A DNA stretch of 64,000 nt from Cycas panzhihuaensis (GCA_023213395.1 CM041465.1:80545741-80609740); one strand, 5' to 3'. Positions 12,611 through 25,082 are shown, counted from the stretch's first letter. Translations and numbers: made by a program. The notes: a model not told the origin generated them from the sequence alone.

Positions 12611-14129
12611 TTAATTAGATCATGGTAATTCCTAGTGATCCCCTAGAGGTGTGCTTCCAGTAGTCATTTGGGGATATGACTAAGTTAAACAATATGTTAT
12701 TAGTCATTTGACCCTTAACAACTATTACCTTATTCCTCAACTTATCCTTAATGGTACACTCACCATTATTAAAGATAACTTTGTGCTTTTTCTCTATCAT
12801 TTCTCTAATTGATAGTAAGTTTTTCTTAAGTTTAGGGATATGAGGTACATGATTGATGCACCTAGTCTGCCTAAAATCAGTTTGGATTGATACATTTCAT
12901 TTACTTATTATAGCTCAAGTACTATTATCCCTAAATATGATTTTATATTTTTAGTATTATCTAACTCTTTGAACCATTATTTCCTATATATCATACAAGT
13001 AAAGAAACTTGAATCATTCTACTAGCTATCCTCCTCTTCCTTGGCCATAAGACTTGATAGGTAAAATCTTTAATTCTTCATTAGTTTTTTAACTACTATA
13101 TTTGCTTCTCCTCTTTATATTTTAGATCTTTTTGTGAAATAATTAATTTTTAAATGTCTATTTCTATGGTAATAATAATATTGTATTGCTCCTCTACCTC
13201 TAAGACTCCTTCCTCTTTGTCCTTCATTCCTTTCTCTTAGGTTATCTGCTATCTATTCCTTGAGGTCCAAAACCTTGTCCTTGACATTGATTAAATTAGC
13301 CTTGATAGAATTATCTTTGTCCTTGATCTTATTCTTAATAGAATTGGCCTTGATCTTGATAGAATTATCCTTGACCTTAGCCTTAATAAACTTGACATTA
13401 TCCTTAATGAAATGACACTTGGTTTCTAAAATTTTGTCCCCTTCGTCTAGGAGTTTAACCTTCTCCCTAAAACTTTAACATTTATAAGATGGACTAATAT
13501 TTTCTTAATGGTAAATGCATATTCTAAGAACTCACTACCACCTTTCTTCTCTTTAAATACTAATAATATATCACTAAGTTAATCAACCTTGAGTGTTATA
13601 AGGTCTTTGGAGACCTCAATAATTGTAGCTACTATTTCAAATCTCTTACTGTCACTAATATTTCTTAGAATTTTTCCCACTACCTTTGTTTACTAATAAC
13701 TTCTCTTAAGGCCCTTATTTGATTAACTAGGCCTTGTACCTTAGTTATGAAGTCATTAATCCCTTTATTATTATTCATCCTATAATTCTTAAATCCAATC
13801 CTTTAAAGTTTTGATGCAGTAGCTCCTTCATAGGTGGTATTCAAAGAATTCCATGCCTCCTTTGACGTAGTCATCTCATTGACTCTTAGAAAGATGTGGT
13901 TCTCCATTGTGTAGAAGATGAATACCAAAGTTTCATTATCTCTCTTTTTATTCTCCTTAAAGGTCTTCTTTTCATCTATAGTGACATTAAGATCAAGGGT
14001 ACTATATCCATTTTTAATCAAATCCTATATGTCTTTTGATATAAAAATAGGCTTTATCCTATGACTCTGATTTAAGAAATTAGTACTATCAAACTTAGGT
14101 CCCATTACATTGTTTATTCTAGAAGCCAT
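12611..14129 (-). pseudogene. copia B gag and start of pol
   Basis: From ATG at 14,129 the product begins MASRINNVMGPKFDSTNF, the usual start of a copia Gag. An open 72-codon stretch (14,021-13,803) contains TSKEAWNSLNTTYEGATA, the UBN2-type Gag core seen in the plus-strand relatives. Farther on, a degraded zinc-knuckle region keeps HRNRH but has lost Cys residues. The end (12,800-12,615) reads TIKDKLRNKVIVVKGQM, matching the pre-integrase segment at about 37,770. Stops and frameshifts are scattered; the remaining pol domains are absent. Confidence 0.75.
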
Positions 14130-16308
14130 GATAAATTAAAATTATCTTGAAATATAGACTTCATTGAAAATAAATTACTTTGGTGAAGGACTAAAAATAC
14201 ACTAAATAAGGCAATAAAAAAGGCACTTAAATGTAATCTAATTATCCCCCTTCAATTTTGAGACATGCACAAGTATCCCAACTAGGACTTAGCCTCCTCT
14301 AAGATAAACATTTTATATTAGATTTATGATTACAAAGTGGAATTTTTGTTAAGTTTCTTTAGAGGGTCAACTCATAGGAAGCCTATAAACTATTATTAAC
14401 TTTGATCATAAAAATAATATATCAAATGATTTCAAAAATATTCAAAATATCACTCACTTTATAGAAAATTAAATTACAAGTTCAACACTTTAAACAACAC
14501 TTGATTTTGACAGTTTATAGAAAAGTTATGCTATAAATACTACAAGTAGGTCAATTTTAATTAAGAGGTCCTTAGTACATAGACTGTAATAAAGCATTTT
14601 TATCAACTTTAACTTATTAAGTAGACCACCAAATGTAAACCTAATATAGTCATGTAAGAACTTATTTCATTCGAGTGGAAGTGAAGATTACTCTAAAGCT
14701 ATTAGGTTTAAAAATGAGCCCAACATATAATAACTATACTTGTTGAAGTAGAAATAAGCACTTAAATTAAGACAAACTTATTAAAAAATTATAGTTTAGA
14801 CCTTTTAAAAATGATTTTTGGTTATTTGGCTACTTTATGTAACCTAGAGGTTGTATGACAAGGGGGGTATAAACTAACAAAACTTAGTAGAATATAAAAA
14901 TGATTAAATTTTCAAGTTATTAAGTTTAAACCACTTCAAACTATTAACATTGGTATTAAATTATTTCATACAATTTGCATTACCTTGGTAGATGTAAATA
15001 ATGCTTCATCTATTCTAAAATATAAGAGTCTTCTTCATGTGAATTGGCTTGTAAGGCATACTGTGATTATTAGGAATCAAACTACATCTGGTGAATGACA
15101 TGTATACCTTCAAACTACATCTACTAGGTGAAGTGCGTACCTAAAATAAATGAAGAAAATAGATCTAATTAGTTAAACAATGATACTTCACAAAGATAAC
15201 TCAAGAATTAGTGTGTAATGGACATCTATCCAAGTGTACATGGTAGGGAAAACTACTAATGGTCAACTCAAAGGCTCAATAAGAGCTATATCCATATGAT
15301 ATGAATACTATATAAGGTCTCTAATTCAATTGCCCTTAAATCATTAAATAAAATGAATGAGAAGGAGGTGAGCAAACTCTATCAAAATAATGGTCAACTA
15401 ATGAACAAAAAATGTACGCTTAAATGTTCATACATCTTGATCTAGATTAGTAATAGGACTTGATATAAAAATGTATAATAAAGTGAAAGATGCAGTTGAT
15501 GGTAATGATATGAGATGGACTAGGCAATAACTTGTAAATATAGACTAAATGATGCCTCTAAGAGAATATATCGTAACATACCAATGCTAATTAAGTAATG
15601 CATGCACACCCAAATGAAGGAAAAAAATGTACATTATGCATATCAATCAAATGTCTTCATGATCACTAAATAAGAAGTATATATCAGACTATGTATCATA
15701 TTAATAAGATAGATCAATGTGTGTTCTTAAAAAACATAGAAAGAGGACATGTACACTCTATACTAGTCAGGCATACTTGAATGATAGGGTAGGAAGAAGG
15801 AAACACATAAAAATAAATGCACTACTAGTGCTAGAGATAGAGGATAAATTATGTAGGTTAAGACTAAATTGATCTACATATAGATTGCTTGATCAACATA
15901 TACAAGATGTATTAGGGTATACAAATAGATATATAAATTAGTTACTTGAGGAATACTAAACATAGAATATATAATGAAGAAAACATATGCAAATACAAGA
16001 TCTATATGATGATGAAAGATATAAATACAAATAATAAGAAGTATAGATATGGATGTAAATAATACAAGATGTAAGGATATACATTTGAGTACAAAGTATG
16101 GATATGGACACTAAGACTTTGACTATGCATACATATGTAAAGGTAGTATTGATATGAGATCCCACTACATCATAAATATAAATAGACAAACACTTAATAC
16201 CTAAAGTATATCCACACTCACAATGTGAGATAAACACATTATTTTAGAAGAGGCAAGTATGAATTGCAATTGATAAATTAATGCAAGGAGATATACAAGT
16301 GTCCATCA
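14130..16308 (-). other. copia B 5' leader, AT-rich
   Basis: The stretch between PBS and gag. It is roughly 2.2 kb, similar to the roughly 2 kb leader of the copia B copy at 57,860-59,861. A 93-codon open frame here is low-complexity Ile/Tyr/Ser-rich sequence and is not taken as a gene. No RNA gene or other element was recognised. Confidence 0.5.
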
Positions 16309-16324
16309 TAGCTCTAATACCAAA
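16309..16324 (-). promoter_or_regulatory. Primer binding site, initiator-Met tRNA type
   Basis: The minus strand reads TTTGGTATTAGAGCTA directly after the LTR end (..CTATCA). It differs at one base from the TTTGGTATCAGAGC motif used by most plant copia elements. Confidence 0.8.
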
Positions 16325-16556
16325 TGATAGAGAAAGAGGATAGTAAGAGGACAAGCCATAAAGAGACAAAGAGATCCATGTAAATTAGTGGTATTGATGA
16401 ACACCAAGGTCTTCAAACCCCATGTATAAATAGGTAGGAATGAGAAAATTTAGCATAACGCTCAAGGCCTACCACTACCTAGAATTGATCAATGTTGAAA
16501 AAAAGGTTGCCACTAGGATATGGGACATCACCCCAATGTTGACATTATCCCAATAA
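16325..16556 (-). repeat. copia B 5' LTR, minus strand
   Basis: Begins TATTGGGATAATGTC on the minus strand, matching the opening TATTGGGATAATACC of the plus-strand copia B 3' LTR at 40,242, and ends CTATCA at the PBS. TATTTATACATGGGG about 130 bp in is the likely TATA region. Length is about 232 bp. Confidence 0.7.
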
Positions 16557-16659
16557 TGTATATCTTGGTTGTTTCCATTTTATAGCTCATAAGTAAACTT
16601 GTTATTCTCATATCACTAGAAGAATAAATATTAGAGTTGTTATAGCTAATATTTTTGCT

Positions 16660-16964
16660 TAATTAGTGGGGATTAACTCTAACTTACTATGTAGATTAGG
16701 TAGCTTATATACTTTCCCATCTTTGACACATGTATATGTGTTCTTTCTACTATAATAAATAGCATGTCTATCATATTGGTAAAGATTCCTAACTAAGATA
16801 TCATAATAATCCATAGTTACAACATCACACTCTAACTCATTAATAAATGAATGAATTACAAATTTAATTATATATATATTATCCATCCTGTTTATGAAGC
16901 TTTTATGTTGATATATCCTATAGTATAGAGTGAAGTAGGTGGTGTCTATTTTATTTAATACAAC
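16660..16964 (-). pseudogene. Ty3/gypsy protease fragment, minus strand
   Basis: The minus strand contains ECDVVTMDYYDILVRNLYQY followed by DRHAIYYSRKNTYT, which follows the pattern of the chromovirus retropepsin end (CDVVPMDxCxxLLGRPWQYDR and KNTYTF). No other part of this element is adjacent. The right side is cut by the 5' LTR of Tat-like copy 2 at 16,965, making this the pre-existing host sequence on that side. The long open frame at 16,659-17,099 joins this scrap to LTR sequence by chance. Confidence 0.6.
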
Positions 16965-19590
16965 TATTTCCTGGCTACCGGGAATGGATTTAGGATGAGT
17001 CGACTCAGGTAAGCTCAGGTATGTGTTTCTCACTCCCATCCTCACTTGCGCTTGGTCAAGTTTGCTTAGTGTATTGCCTGACACATGCTTGCCTATCATT
17101 TATGTGACTGCATTGCTTTCTTGCTTGATCACAATGCTTGTGCCTGCCGCACACCACTCAGCCTATGACGACCCACCGTGGGGGCACTCCTCAATGAGTC
17201 ATGCATCCCATATGGCACTCAGCCACCCACACCATCTCCACAGCTCCTTGAGCACCATTATTGGTCATGTTTCATCCATGCCAACATCCTGTCTCCACTT
17301 TGATTCTATTTCTAAGTGTGATAGGACCCCTGTTGAGACCCGTTTCTCTCTTATGGCCACCTGTCGGCCACCTAGGTAGGAATTCTCAGCCTGCCTAGCC
17401 TCAACATACCCACTGTTTAGCTTAAAGCCCTATTTCTGCCCTGATTTTAGCTTGCAGGCCCGTACCGCTATAAACTTAGCACTACCACGATATTTATCAC
17501 GGTACCATGAAGTCTACCACGATCCGACTGTTCAAAATTATTCTTTAAAATAGTCACGATAGTTCCTACTCTTTTCACAGAATTGCCACATGGCGTTCAT
17601 GCCTATTCATCTCCCTATAACCCTAAACGCTCACTTAGGGTTAAGGGGAATATAAAACCCAAAAAGTAGATCATTTTGGTCTCTTCTTCATTCATTTTTT
17701 TATTGCACTACTACAGCTCTCTCTCTAGGACTGCCAGAAAACCTACTTTTTGGCTTTGTTGCTCTTTCCACAGGGATACCTGTTGCATCTCAGGTCCTAC
17801 TCCAGTAGCTTAGATCCTCTCTTTGCAGGTTTACATAGTGGAGAAAGGAGTACTCACAGCAACTCTTCAAAGTAAGCTCCAAGGTTCTGAGATCTTAGTT
17901 GTGCTCTCACGATTGCCTCCCCTTTAGGCCAGCCTTAAAAGCCTGTCAAACATAGGCTTCTTCTCCTATTTTCTGGCAGGAATAAGCTCCTACTTCCTAC
18001 TACAAGGTACCTCTCTAATGTTTTCTCTAGGTCTCATATTTTTCTCCTACTTTCTATGAACTGTTCTTAGTTATTTTGTTATTCTTAGCTTTGCACCCTA
18101 TAGGAACTTATTTATTGTACCCTATTTTACAGTGCTCCCTCTCTCATTTCTTGCAAGTCCACTTCAAGGTGGCTATGCAAGAGGGTTACACAAGGAAGGG
18201 TGAAGGGAGAAAGGTGAGGTCAGTCCCCTTTGTTGACCTTCTCCCCAAGGGTCCAAACCCTTCCCTTCCTTCCTCTTTCACCTACTACCTCCCTTAGAGC
18301 TGGGCAAGGGATTTGGGGGCCTGTTTCTAGATCTGAAACAGTGTTGGCAGCCCCTTGCCATGCTAGTTTCAGACTTTCACTTGCTAGTTTTGGGCACCAC
18401 ATAAGCCCCAAAACCCTTCCCAGTTGGTTTATGACCCTTAGCCCATCCCAACTAGATGATTTGCTGCTCATAGCACTTCGTCTCTTAGGCGTGCTTGTAT
18501 ACTGTTCTACTAGTCTATTTTCTCTCTTGCTTGCTGTCCCATATAGTCAGTATACTTTATTTTTCCTTCCCTCGGGACTATGTGGAGATATCTGTGGGTG
18601 AGCTGTCCATTCCGAGGCTAACTCCTTTATTTTGGATACCGTTTGGTATTGATGCTTGCTTGAGTTTTGCTTAGAGTTTTGGAGTAATGTGCAACATTTC
18701 CCTAACTTAATTTGATATCAACTTCTTTGTATTTACATATACATATAATAGATGTATTTGGTATCCCCTCTTCCAGGAGGGAGAAACTCTCGTGTTGTAA
18801 TTGGCAAGCTTTGCGGTAATGGAAATACGCACGAGGCAAATTCATTAAACAGGTTAGCCTCTTGTTAGTAGTATTTCCTTGTTTCCTTTTTGCCATCCTT
18901 ACTTTGCTTTGTTTCTTTTGCACGTTTAAGGAAGGTAAGATAGCCCCTTGACCACTTACGGTAACCATCGCTGGCTAGTCTCTCACCTACGTGACAAGTT
19001 CGAGCGAGAGAGCACGCAAAGAATCAAAGGTCACAACATTCCAACCGCACTACGTTTCCAAGTATTCTTCTTCTTCTTTTTCGTCCTTTCCTATAGTGTT
19101 TTTCTTTCATACATATGTTTACATACTAAAACATATAGGAAATGAAAAAGAGAAAAAGAACTCATCCTTGCATTTGTGCTTCTTTTCTATTTATAGTTGT
19201 TTATACCATGTGTAGGTAGTTTTCTTTGGATGTGAGTTGTCCATTCCTCACTTCTCCAACTAGCCCACATGTAGGATATTATACTACACATATTTACCTG
19301 CACGTTGCCTTCTCCCTCTCTTGAGAAGGTGCAACTCTTTAGGATCCCTCTTCCTTTTTATAGACATCCAAGGGGTAGGAGGGCCTCTCCTTTTGGGATG
19401 ACCCAAGGCCTTGCCTTGCGTCCCTCTCCAAAGATTGCCCGAAGGTAATTGGGCACCATCTACAGGTCCTGAATCTGCGCTCTAGCGCACGGATGCCCTG
19501 TGTGGTGTTTTTTTTGACATTAGATCCCACTCATAGCCCGACTACATCTTAGTTAGTCACATCTTACTAAACGTAGGAAACCACCCCGCA
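16965..19590 (+). repeat. 5' LTR of Tat-like copy 2 (about 2.6 kb)
   Basis: It aligns with 29,036-31,540 throughout. I place the left end at TATTTCCTGGCTACC (TG mutated to TA) and the right end at ..CACCCCGCA, just before the PBS region. Internal open frames (for example 18,230-18,601) persist in both LTRs, but the opposite strand is also open there, so they are not called as genes. Homology to the copy 1 LTR around 19,466-19,500 supports the right-hand part. Confidence 0.85.
17651..17658 (+). promoter_or_regulatory. TATA box of the 5' LTR
   Basis: TATAAAAC, about 690 bp into the LTR, repeated as TATAAAA at 29,720 in the 3' LTR and matched by TATAAAAG at 10,923 in copy 1. Conservation in three LTRs supports it as the Pol II promoter that sets the start of the R region. 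Confidence 0.6.
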
Positions 19591-19597
19591 GACGCGT

Positions 19598-19623
19598 TTT
19601 ACTAGCGACCATACTGGGGACTT
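19598..19623 (+). promoter_or_regulatory. Primer binding site region (copy 2)
   Basis: TAGCGACCATACTGGGGACT (19,603-19,622) resembles the TGGCGACTCCGCTGGGGAC-type sites seen in Tat/Ogre and other plant gypsy elements. It is not the initiator-Met type used by the copia elements here. The primer tRNA was not identified; mutations from decay limit the match. Confidence 0.5.
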
Positions 19624-19789
19624 GCCAATAAGGGAGCTAGTCTCGCCTCTCTTCCTATTGGTGCTATTGCTTTCAAGTGATCTTCTTGACTTTCTTTTTT
19701 GTTGGGTAGCCCCCAACATGTACTTCATACCCTTTGCTCTCTTCAAACAACTTTTGTAAGGGCGTTGCATGTGATGTTTCTCGCGTCAT

Positions 19790-22240
19790 TTGCAAGGTCT
19801 ATCACCATTATTAGAAGACCCTTCATATCGCTCCCTTCTATCATCAGATTCTGATTTGACAATGGAGGGCTACCATTCCGACTGGGCTTACCATGCCTTA
19901 GTCTCGGGAACTCAAGAGTTTCCTACATACATTCAGGGATCCACCCAAAAGGGTGATGATCCTATTTATTACCCACGTGACCAGCCTCACCCCTTCGACA
20001 TTCATCCTGCTCATGTAGTAGAAGGCTCGCCTCTTTGTGAGATTCACCATCTAATTGGTGATTCTTATGAGGAGCGCCCTGAGGGGTCTCCATTATTTGA
20101 GGTCCCATCAACCTCTTATGGATACGAAGATACCCCTCCCGCCGACATGATTGAAGCTATCAGTGAGTACTTTCGAGCGACTTGCTTTCAAGCACGTCCC
20201 AGGTGGTTTGAAGAAGCTTTGCGTGGTAGAGCACCTTCTCCATCCGTACATGTGCCTCCTATGACAAGTAATCCTTCTGTTCATGCGCACTCATCCCACT
20301 CCATTTCTACACCGACTTTAGGGATAAGTGTTGCACCCTCTATTCTTAGTCATGGTCCTAGTTCTTCAGAAACCATTCACGGTGTGTCTTTTCCTTAGCT
20401 TGGGGTTAGCATATCTCTTCCAAGCCAAGCGAACGTGCCACCCCCAAATGTGGCACATGTATTCCCTAATAGGCCTAGAGGTCCTACTAGTGCTATTACC
20501 ACTAGCTATATGGGACCCGCTCCCACATATATTCAAAACCTATCTAATGGTCCTTCCCTTTACATACCCCTAGGTTATGCATCTCAACCTTGGGGGTAGG
20601 GTAAGGGGAACCATCTTCTAGCTTATGGGGTAGACCCACTACACCCATATGGGGCTACACCACCTATAGGTGGCCCATATGGGTAGAATCTGGTCTCGCA
20701 CCCCTCATTTCTACCGTCCAGCATGACTTCTTTCTCTACACCTTCGCAAGGTAACCTAACTCCCTTCCAAGGTGTTTATCCTCAAGCCTCCTTCCAACAA
20801 GGGGTGTTTCCCCAAGGAGGGATGGGTTTACCACCCCCATCCATTCCTTGCTCATTGCCATTCATTGACGCTATGGCCCATGTAAGGGCATGTTCCTTCA
20901 TGGATTATAGGTCGACGACGCTATCCATTGAGGCGTTAAGAACTAATCTGCCACCTCACCCTCTTGAAGTTCCCAAATTTGATAGAACTTCATCACAAGA
21001 CCCAGCTGAATATGTGCGTAGTTTTTTTATGGCGTGTATAGACTATTAGGCTTACGACCATATTTTAATGAAATTGTTTCCATGATCTTTGCAGGGTAAT
21101 GCCCTTAAATGGTTCTATTGCCTCCTTGCCTACTCTATATTTTCATTCCAACAATTGGTGGATGAATTCATCAACTACTTTAATGTAGCCCGTCCATTTA
21201 AGAGGGGAATGAAGCCCTCTTATCACTCAAACAAGGTCACGATGAAATGAATCATGACTTTGTAAGATGATTCCATGACCTTCTTCACCCCACTAAGGCC
21301 ATGTTGCCCAAGGAGCTAAAGAGAGACCTTTTCGTTAATGCACTTCATCCTGAAGTACATGTGGAAGTCCTCAAAATGGGGGCAACCACATGCGACTCCG
21401 TGATCGTGAAATGCTTAGCGTTAGAGGCTATTGAGATCTAAGCCAGACTCAAGAAGTCTCTTAAGCCCTCACAACATCATGAGGCACCTCCCTCAAGTAA
21501 GGAAACTAAACCCTCGCAACCCACCAGGTCTACTTCTCACCCGACTGAGAGGACTCTAGACCCCCTTACTTCTGCCATACGCTCATTCAAGCATACAATG
21601 AAGGGGCTTAAACTCCAAGCCCTTTCATTGCCAACCTCCAATAAACAAATTCAACAGGCTTCTCAAGGGGAGTAGTACCCAACCTTCTCAAGCGAGGAAA
21701 GCCGATCCTTCGCTCAAGAAGAAGTGGTGCTCTGTCCACGGGGAGTGCTTCCATGATGACTTGTATTATCGGGTGCAACACCCTCGTGATGCCCTACCAT
21801 ATGATTCGTCTCCCAAATGGGCCTCAAGGCCCAATCTCGATCAACCCGTTCATAAGGATCTATTCCCCAAACATGGGGAGCATGATCATAATGCTCAACA
21901 AAGAAACAACCAGAACCGGGGTAGATCCCCCGACTCTCACCCTTTGCACGGTAGAGGGAAGGGTGTGTGAGATTCATCATCCTCCTCGCATTCCCCTGAC
22001 CGCCGTGCTCCTTTACCTCCGCGATCCCGTAACAAGGGAAAGAAGGTAATTCAGATGCTTGAGACCACTCCCCTTTATGCCTTAACTCAGTCTCAAGCCG
22101 CAAAAGAGGCGGTTGATGCCTCTATATCTACATCACACCTTGATCCTCCTCCGGAAGCCATTCCTCCAGAAATACCTTTGCTTCCCAAGAACATTCCTGT
22201 CCACCTTGGTCACTTCAACTTTAGGAGAGCCCTTACCTAA
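19790..22240 (+). pseudogene. gag (copy 2), single frame with a few stops
   Basis: The frame opens at ATG 19,790 and stays open for 202 codons. The N-terminal half is Pro/Ser/His-rich with little structure. The retrotransposon Gag core lies at about 20,940-21,190 (ALRTNLPPHPLEVPKFDR, then after a stop GNALKWFYCLLAYSIFSFQQ). A frame change near 21,200 carries the reading to MNHDFVRRFHD-like sequence, and frame 2 resumes by 21,720 with KKWCSVHGECFHDDLYY, a Cys/His linker. Stops are mainly CAG, CGA or TGG turned to TAG or TGA. It encodes the capsid-forming polyprotein of the element. Confidence 0.8.
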
Positions 22241-23220
22241 CCCATAGGGAAGGGTAAACCTTTTTCTATAGTTGAAAAGCTTCATACCATGGCTGCCAGG
22301 ATGTCCATCATGGACATCTTGAAAAGTTGCCCCCAGCAACGAACGCTCCTCCTGGAAGCTTTAGGATTGAATGGCGTGCCTGTTAACACTTTGGGCACCA
22401 CTCAAAGTCGTGAACCCGTCATCTCCTTTGATCCTAAAGATCTTCCTCTAGCCAGTGGGAGGGAATGCCAATGGAACTTCCCTTTCATTATTACTATAGA
22501 CATACCCGATTGTACATTACGGAGGATTGTCATGGACAACAGTTCTTCCGTGAATGCCATGCCCTTACGTGTCATGCAAGAGCTTGGCATTTTCGCCTTG
22601 GAACCCATTCCATAGTGATGTCAAGGCTACGATGGTAGCAAGAAGACTCCCTTGGGATCCGTCTCGATACCTCTCACCCTCAAGGATAAGACCGTCCTTG
22701 CCGACATTGTTGTCCTCGATGTGGATGTTGATTACAACCTCCTTCTGGGTCGACCGTGGCTTGACCAAATGGGAGCCATATGTTCCACCCATTGGGGGCA
22801 ACTTAAATTTGTCCATAATGGACAAATGAGAGTTGTTTCCTATGAGCGACCACTCACAAAACAAACTAGACCATCTACTCAAGCAATCCATGGCCATGCA
22901 AAGGGAAGTAAAGGCCCTTCTAATCACGCCTCGGCTTGCTCCATCGGTATTCCCAATTCTTCTAGACATAAAGAAGATCCCACATCTTCTTCTTTGGGTC
23001 TAACCCATTTTGCCCCCATCAGCATGGAAAGCTATAGATACCCCACCATGTTTGGCGACGACGGGTCCCATAGTAAGGATGAGGACCTTCCTCACTCGGT
23101 TTCTTTCCTTCGTGCTAGTGGGAGGCATTCTTCTCATTCTAGGTCTCAACCTAGGATCCTTTTTGTCGTAGAGCCTGATCACTCTCTCATGCCACATACC
23201 ATCATGTGTGTTGACTGGTA
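22241..23220 (+). pseudogene. Aspartic protease and linker (copy 2)
   Basis: This continues in frame with gag, so gag and pol were probably one fused frame. The active-site loop reads VMDNSSSVNAMP, where Asp-Asn-Ser resembles the D-N-G/S form of Ogre/Tat proteases rather than the D-S/T-G of chromoviruses. The second half is well kept: LKDKTVLADIVVLDVDVDYN then LLLGRPWLDQMGAIC. A double TAG/TGA break follows EPIP at about 22,613-22,618. Downstream to 23,220 is a Ser/His-rich linker without recognised motifs. Confidence 0.85.
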
Positions 23221-24166
23221 GATCCCTAACTCTCCCCTTCCATCACCTTCTACAAGTGATGGCATCAAGAGTTTCCCTCCTGCCTCTTACGAGGGGTCTC
23301 TCCTTGACTCTCCCTTAGAGTCCCTTAGGGATGTTGGGTAGCTTGCAAGTCATCCTGGTTCTATTACTCCCATTCCATCCTGCACCTCATCCATTCGAAG
23401 TCAAGTCATCCATGGGGTAGACTACTTCGAAGATGACGAGGCCTTACTAGAGCACTTAGCGAGCTCCACGCCTAACTTACCTTCTGGCCACCATAAGCTT
23501 GGCCACTAGAAGATCCTAGCAATTGGGTTTATGTTAGCTGACCTAATCCCATCCTCCGTTCCGTCTCCTCCAATCAACCTTGTACCCCTTCATTTCAAGG
23601 AGGGGAATGCCATGTGTATGGGGGCAACTCAGGACATAGTCCTCACCCCAGGCAAAGTCATTAAGGTAGGGGTAGAATGTACCCCTGATGAAGTAAGGGA
23701 ATACTCCCTTCTATTCCAGGAATTCTGGGACATTTTTGCATGGGACTACTCTGACATGAAGAGAATTGACCCCTTTATCATCACCCACAAACTCACAACT
23801 ATTCTTGGCACCTGCCTTGTGCACCAAAAGTAGCATCCTCTCCATCCCAAACTTTCAGCCGCCGTCAAGATAGAGGTTGAAAAACTCTTGGATGCAGGAC
23901 TTATCTCTTCCATCGACTACCCTAAGTGGGTATCGAACATCGTTCCCGCTGCCAAGAAGAATGGGACCATTCAGATATGTGTTGATTTTCGTGACATTAA
24001 CAATGCATGTCCCAAAGATAACTTCCCACTCCCCTTTATCGATCAAATAATCGATCGAACTATTGGATTTGAAGTTATATACTTAATGAATGGCTTTTCT
24101 GGCTACAACCAGATCCAAATATCTCCTAAAGACTGCCACAAGATGGCCTTCACTACACCCCAGTGA
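23221..24166 (+). pseudogene. Reverse transcriptase, N-terminal half only (copy 2)
   Basis: In the same frame as protease. DIFAWDYSDMKRIDPFI at about 23,728 and HPLHPKLSAAVKIEVEKLL near 23,835 are classic for the Tat/Athila side of gypsy RTs. VDFRDINNACPKDNFPLPFI follows near 23,975 and MNGFSGYNQIQISPKDC near 24,090. The frame breaks off at MAFTTPQ (24,166), just where copy 1 continues with WGIFTYKAMPF. The YVDD catalytic box, RNase H and most of integrase are deleted. Confidence 0.88.
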
Positions 24167-24592
24167 CTGGAATGACTCCATTTCCTTAGTCTATGGAAGC
24201 GAGGTGGTACTCCCAATGGAAGCATAGATCCCCTCTCTACGGGTCTCCCTTAGAGGTCTTATCGATGAGGAGTCCATCTTCCAGGTTCGTCTCTTAGATC
24301 TTGAGGCCTTGGATGAGAGGCGCTTAATGGCTTATCAAGTGAATATCACTTCGAAAGCCTGCTTGCAAAGGACTCATGACAAACATCTTCGTGCTTGTCC
24401 TTTATACCCTAGGGACTACGTCCTTAAGTTGGAATATCTCTACGATCGTCTAACCAAATTTAGACCTAAATGGGTTGGTCCTTTCGTCATTCCTAAGAGC
24501 CTCGATAATGATGCCTATAAGATTACTACCTTGGAAGGCCTAGAATTTGAGAAGGCAGTCAATGGAAAATTCCTTAAGAAATTTTATGCATG
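24167..24592 (+). pseudogene. Integrase C-terminal remnant (copy 2)
   Basis: After the deletion junction, SLVYGSEVVLPMEA leads to IPSLRVSLRGLIDEE and then a 94-codon open frame (24,309-24,593) ending in KAVNGKFLKKFYA. This is the end of integrase, with PLYPRDYVLKLEYLYDR and KWVGPFVIPKSLDNDAYKI giving the chromatin-side beta-barrel region. No DDE residues remain. The matching complete stretch in copy 1 is about 4,420-4,850. Confidence 0.85.
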
Positions 24593-25082
24593 ATCCTATC
24601 AGCGATCCCTTCGCCACGCTCTGAAATGAGCCTAAACTACCATCTCAAGTTGTTCCCATTTCTCCCAGCCATAGGTGGAATGACAACTTAGGATGGTCTC
24701 TTCTGTTTCTTTCTGGTTCCTCTTGTGGAACCCGTGTTCCCATATCCTTTTGGGACCTTTGTCTTCCTATTTGGGCATCCCCCAGTTAGGATGACATTTT
24801 GGAGTATCGTTACTCCCCCCTCTCTCTTGCTTGGTGTTTCCTTCGCATATCCTACTATGCTCCTCCATTGACATAAATGTCGCTCTATTTCTAACCCCAC
24901 ATGTGCCTATCACCTCTACTCATGGTGGTCGTGTGTGCTCTTGTTAGATATATAGCCATGCATGGAAGGAAATACGTGCATCATATAACAAAGCATATAT
25001 AACATACATAACAAAGCATACATGTCATCTGCCACACCTGATATACACATCATCTCATATCAAAATGGGTACCAATTACCTC

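Larger units (their letters stand above)
12611..16556 (-). mobile_element. Ty1/copia family B fragment, minus strand
   Basis: Reading leftward from 16,556: 5' LTR (16,556-16,325), PBS (16,324-16,309), a long AT-rich leader, gag (ATG at 14,129) and the start of pol, cut off at about 12,611 against the copy 1 LTR. The same family occurs on the plus strand at 35.7-40.6 kb and at 57.6-60.5 kb, recognised by shared gag and pre-integrase motifs. Confidence 0.75.

Noticed and set aside
15956-16237. 93-codon minus-strand frame rich in Tyr, Ile and Cys
   Set aside because: Low-complexity AT-rich leader of copia B; no start context, motif or conserved counterpart.
16659-17099. 146-codon minus-strand frame treated as one gene
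   Set aside because: It crosses the LTR boundary at 16,965; only the part left of it shows protease motifs.
17023-17379. 118-codon frame at the start of the 5' LTR
   Set aside because: His/Ser/Pro-rich and without a counterpart in the 3' LTR at 29,090-29,450, where it is broken. Chance frame in GC-richer DNA.
18230-18601. Open frame of over 115 codons present in both Tat-like LTRs (also 30,267-30,617)
   Set aside because: The LTRs were identical at insertion, so sharing is expected. The reverse strand is open over the same stretch, the product is Leu/Ser/Pro-rich with no motif, and the copy 1 LTR does not preserve it.
21714-22969. Minus-strand frames of 129 and 134 codons over gag-protease
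   Set aside because: Antisense shadows of a GC-rich coding stretch; no family pattern.
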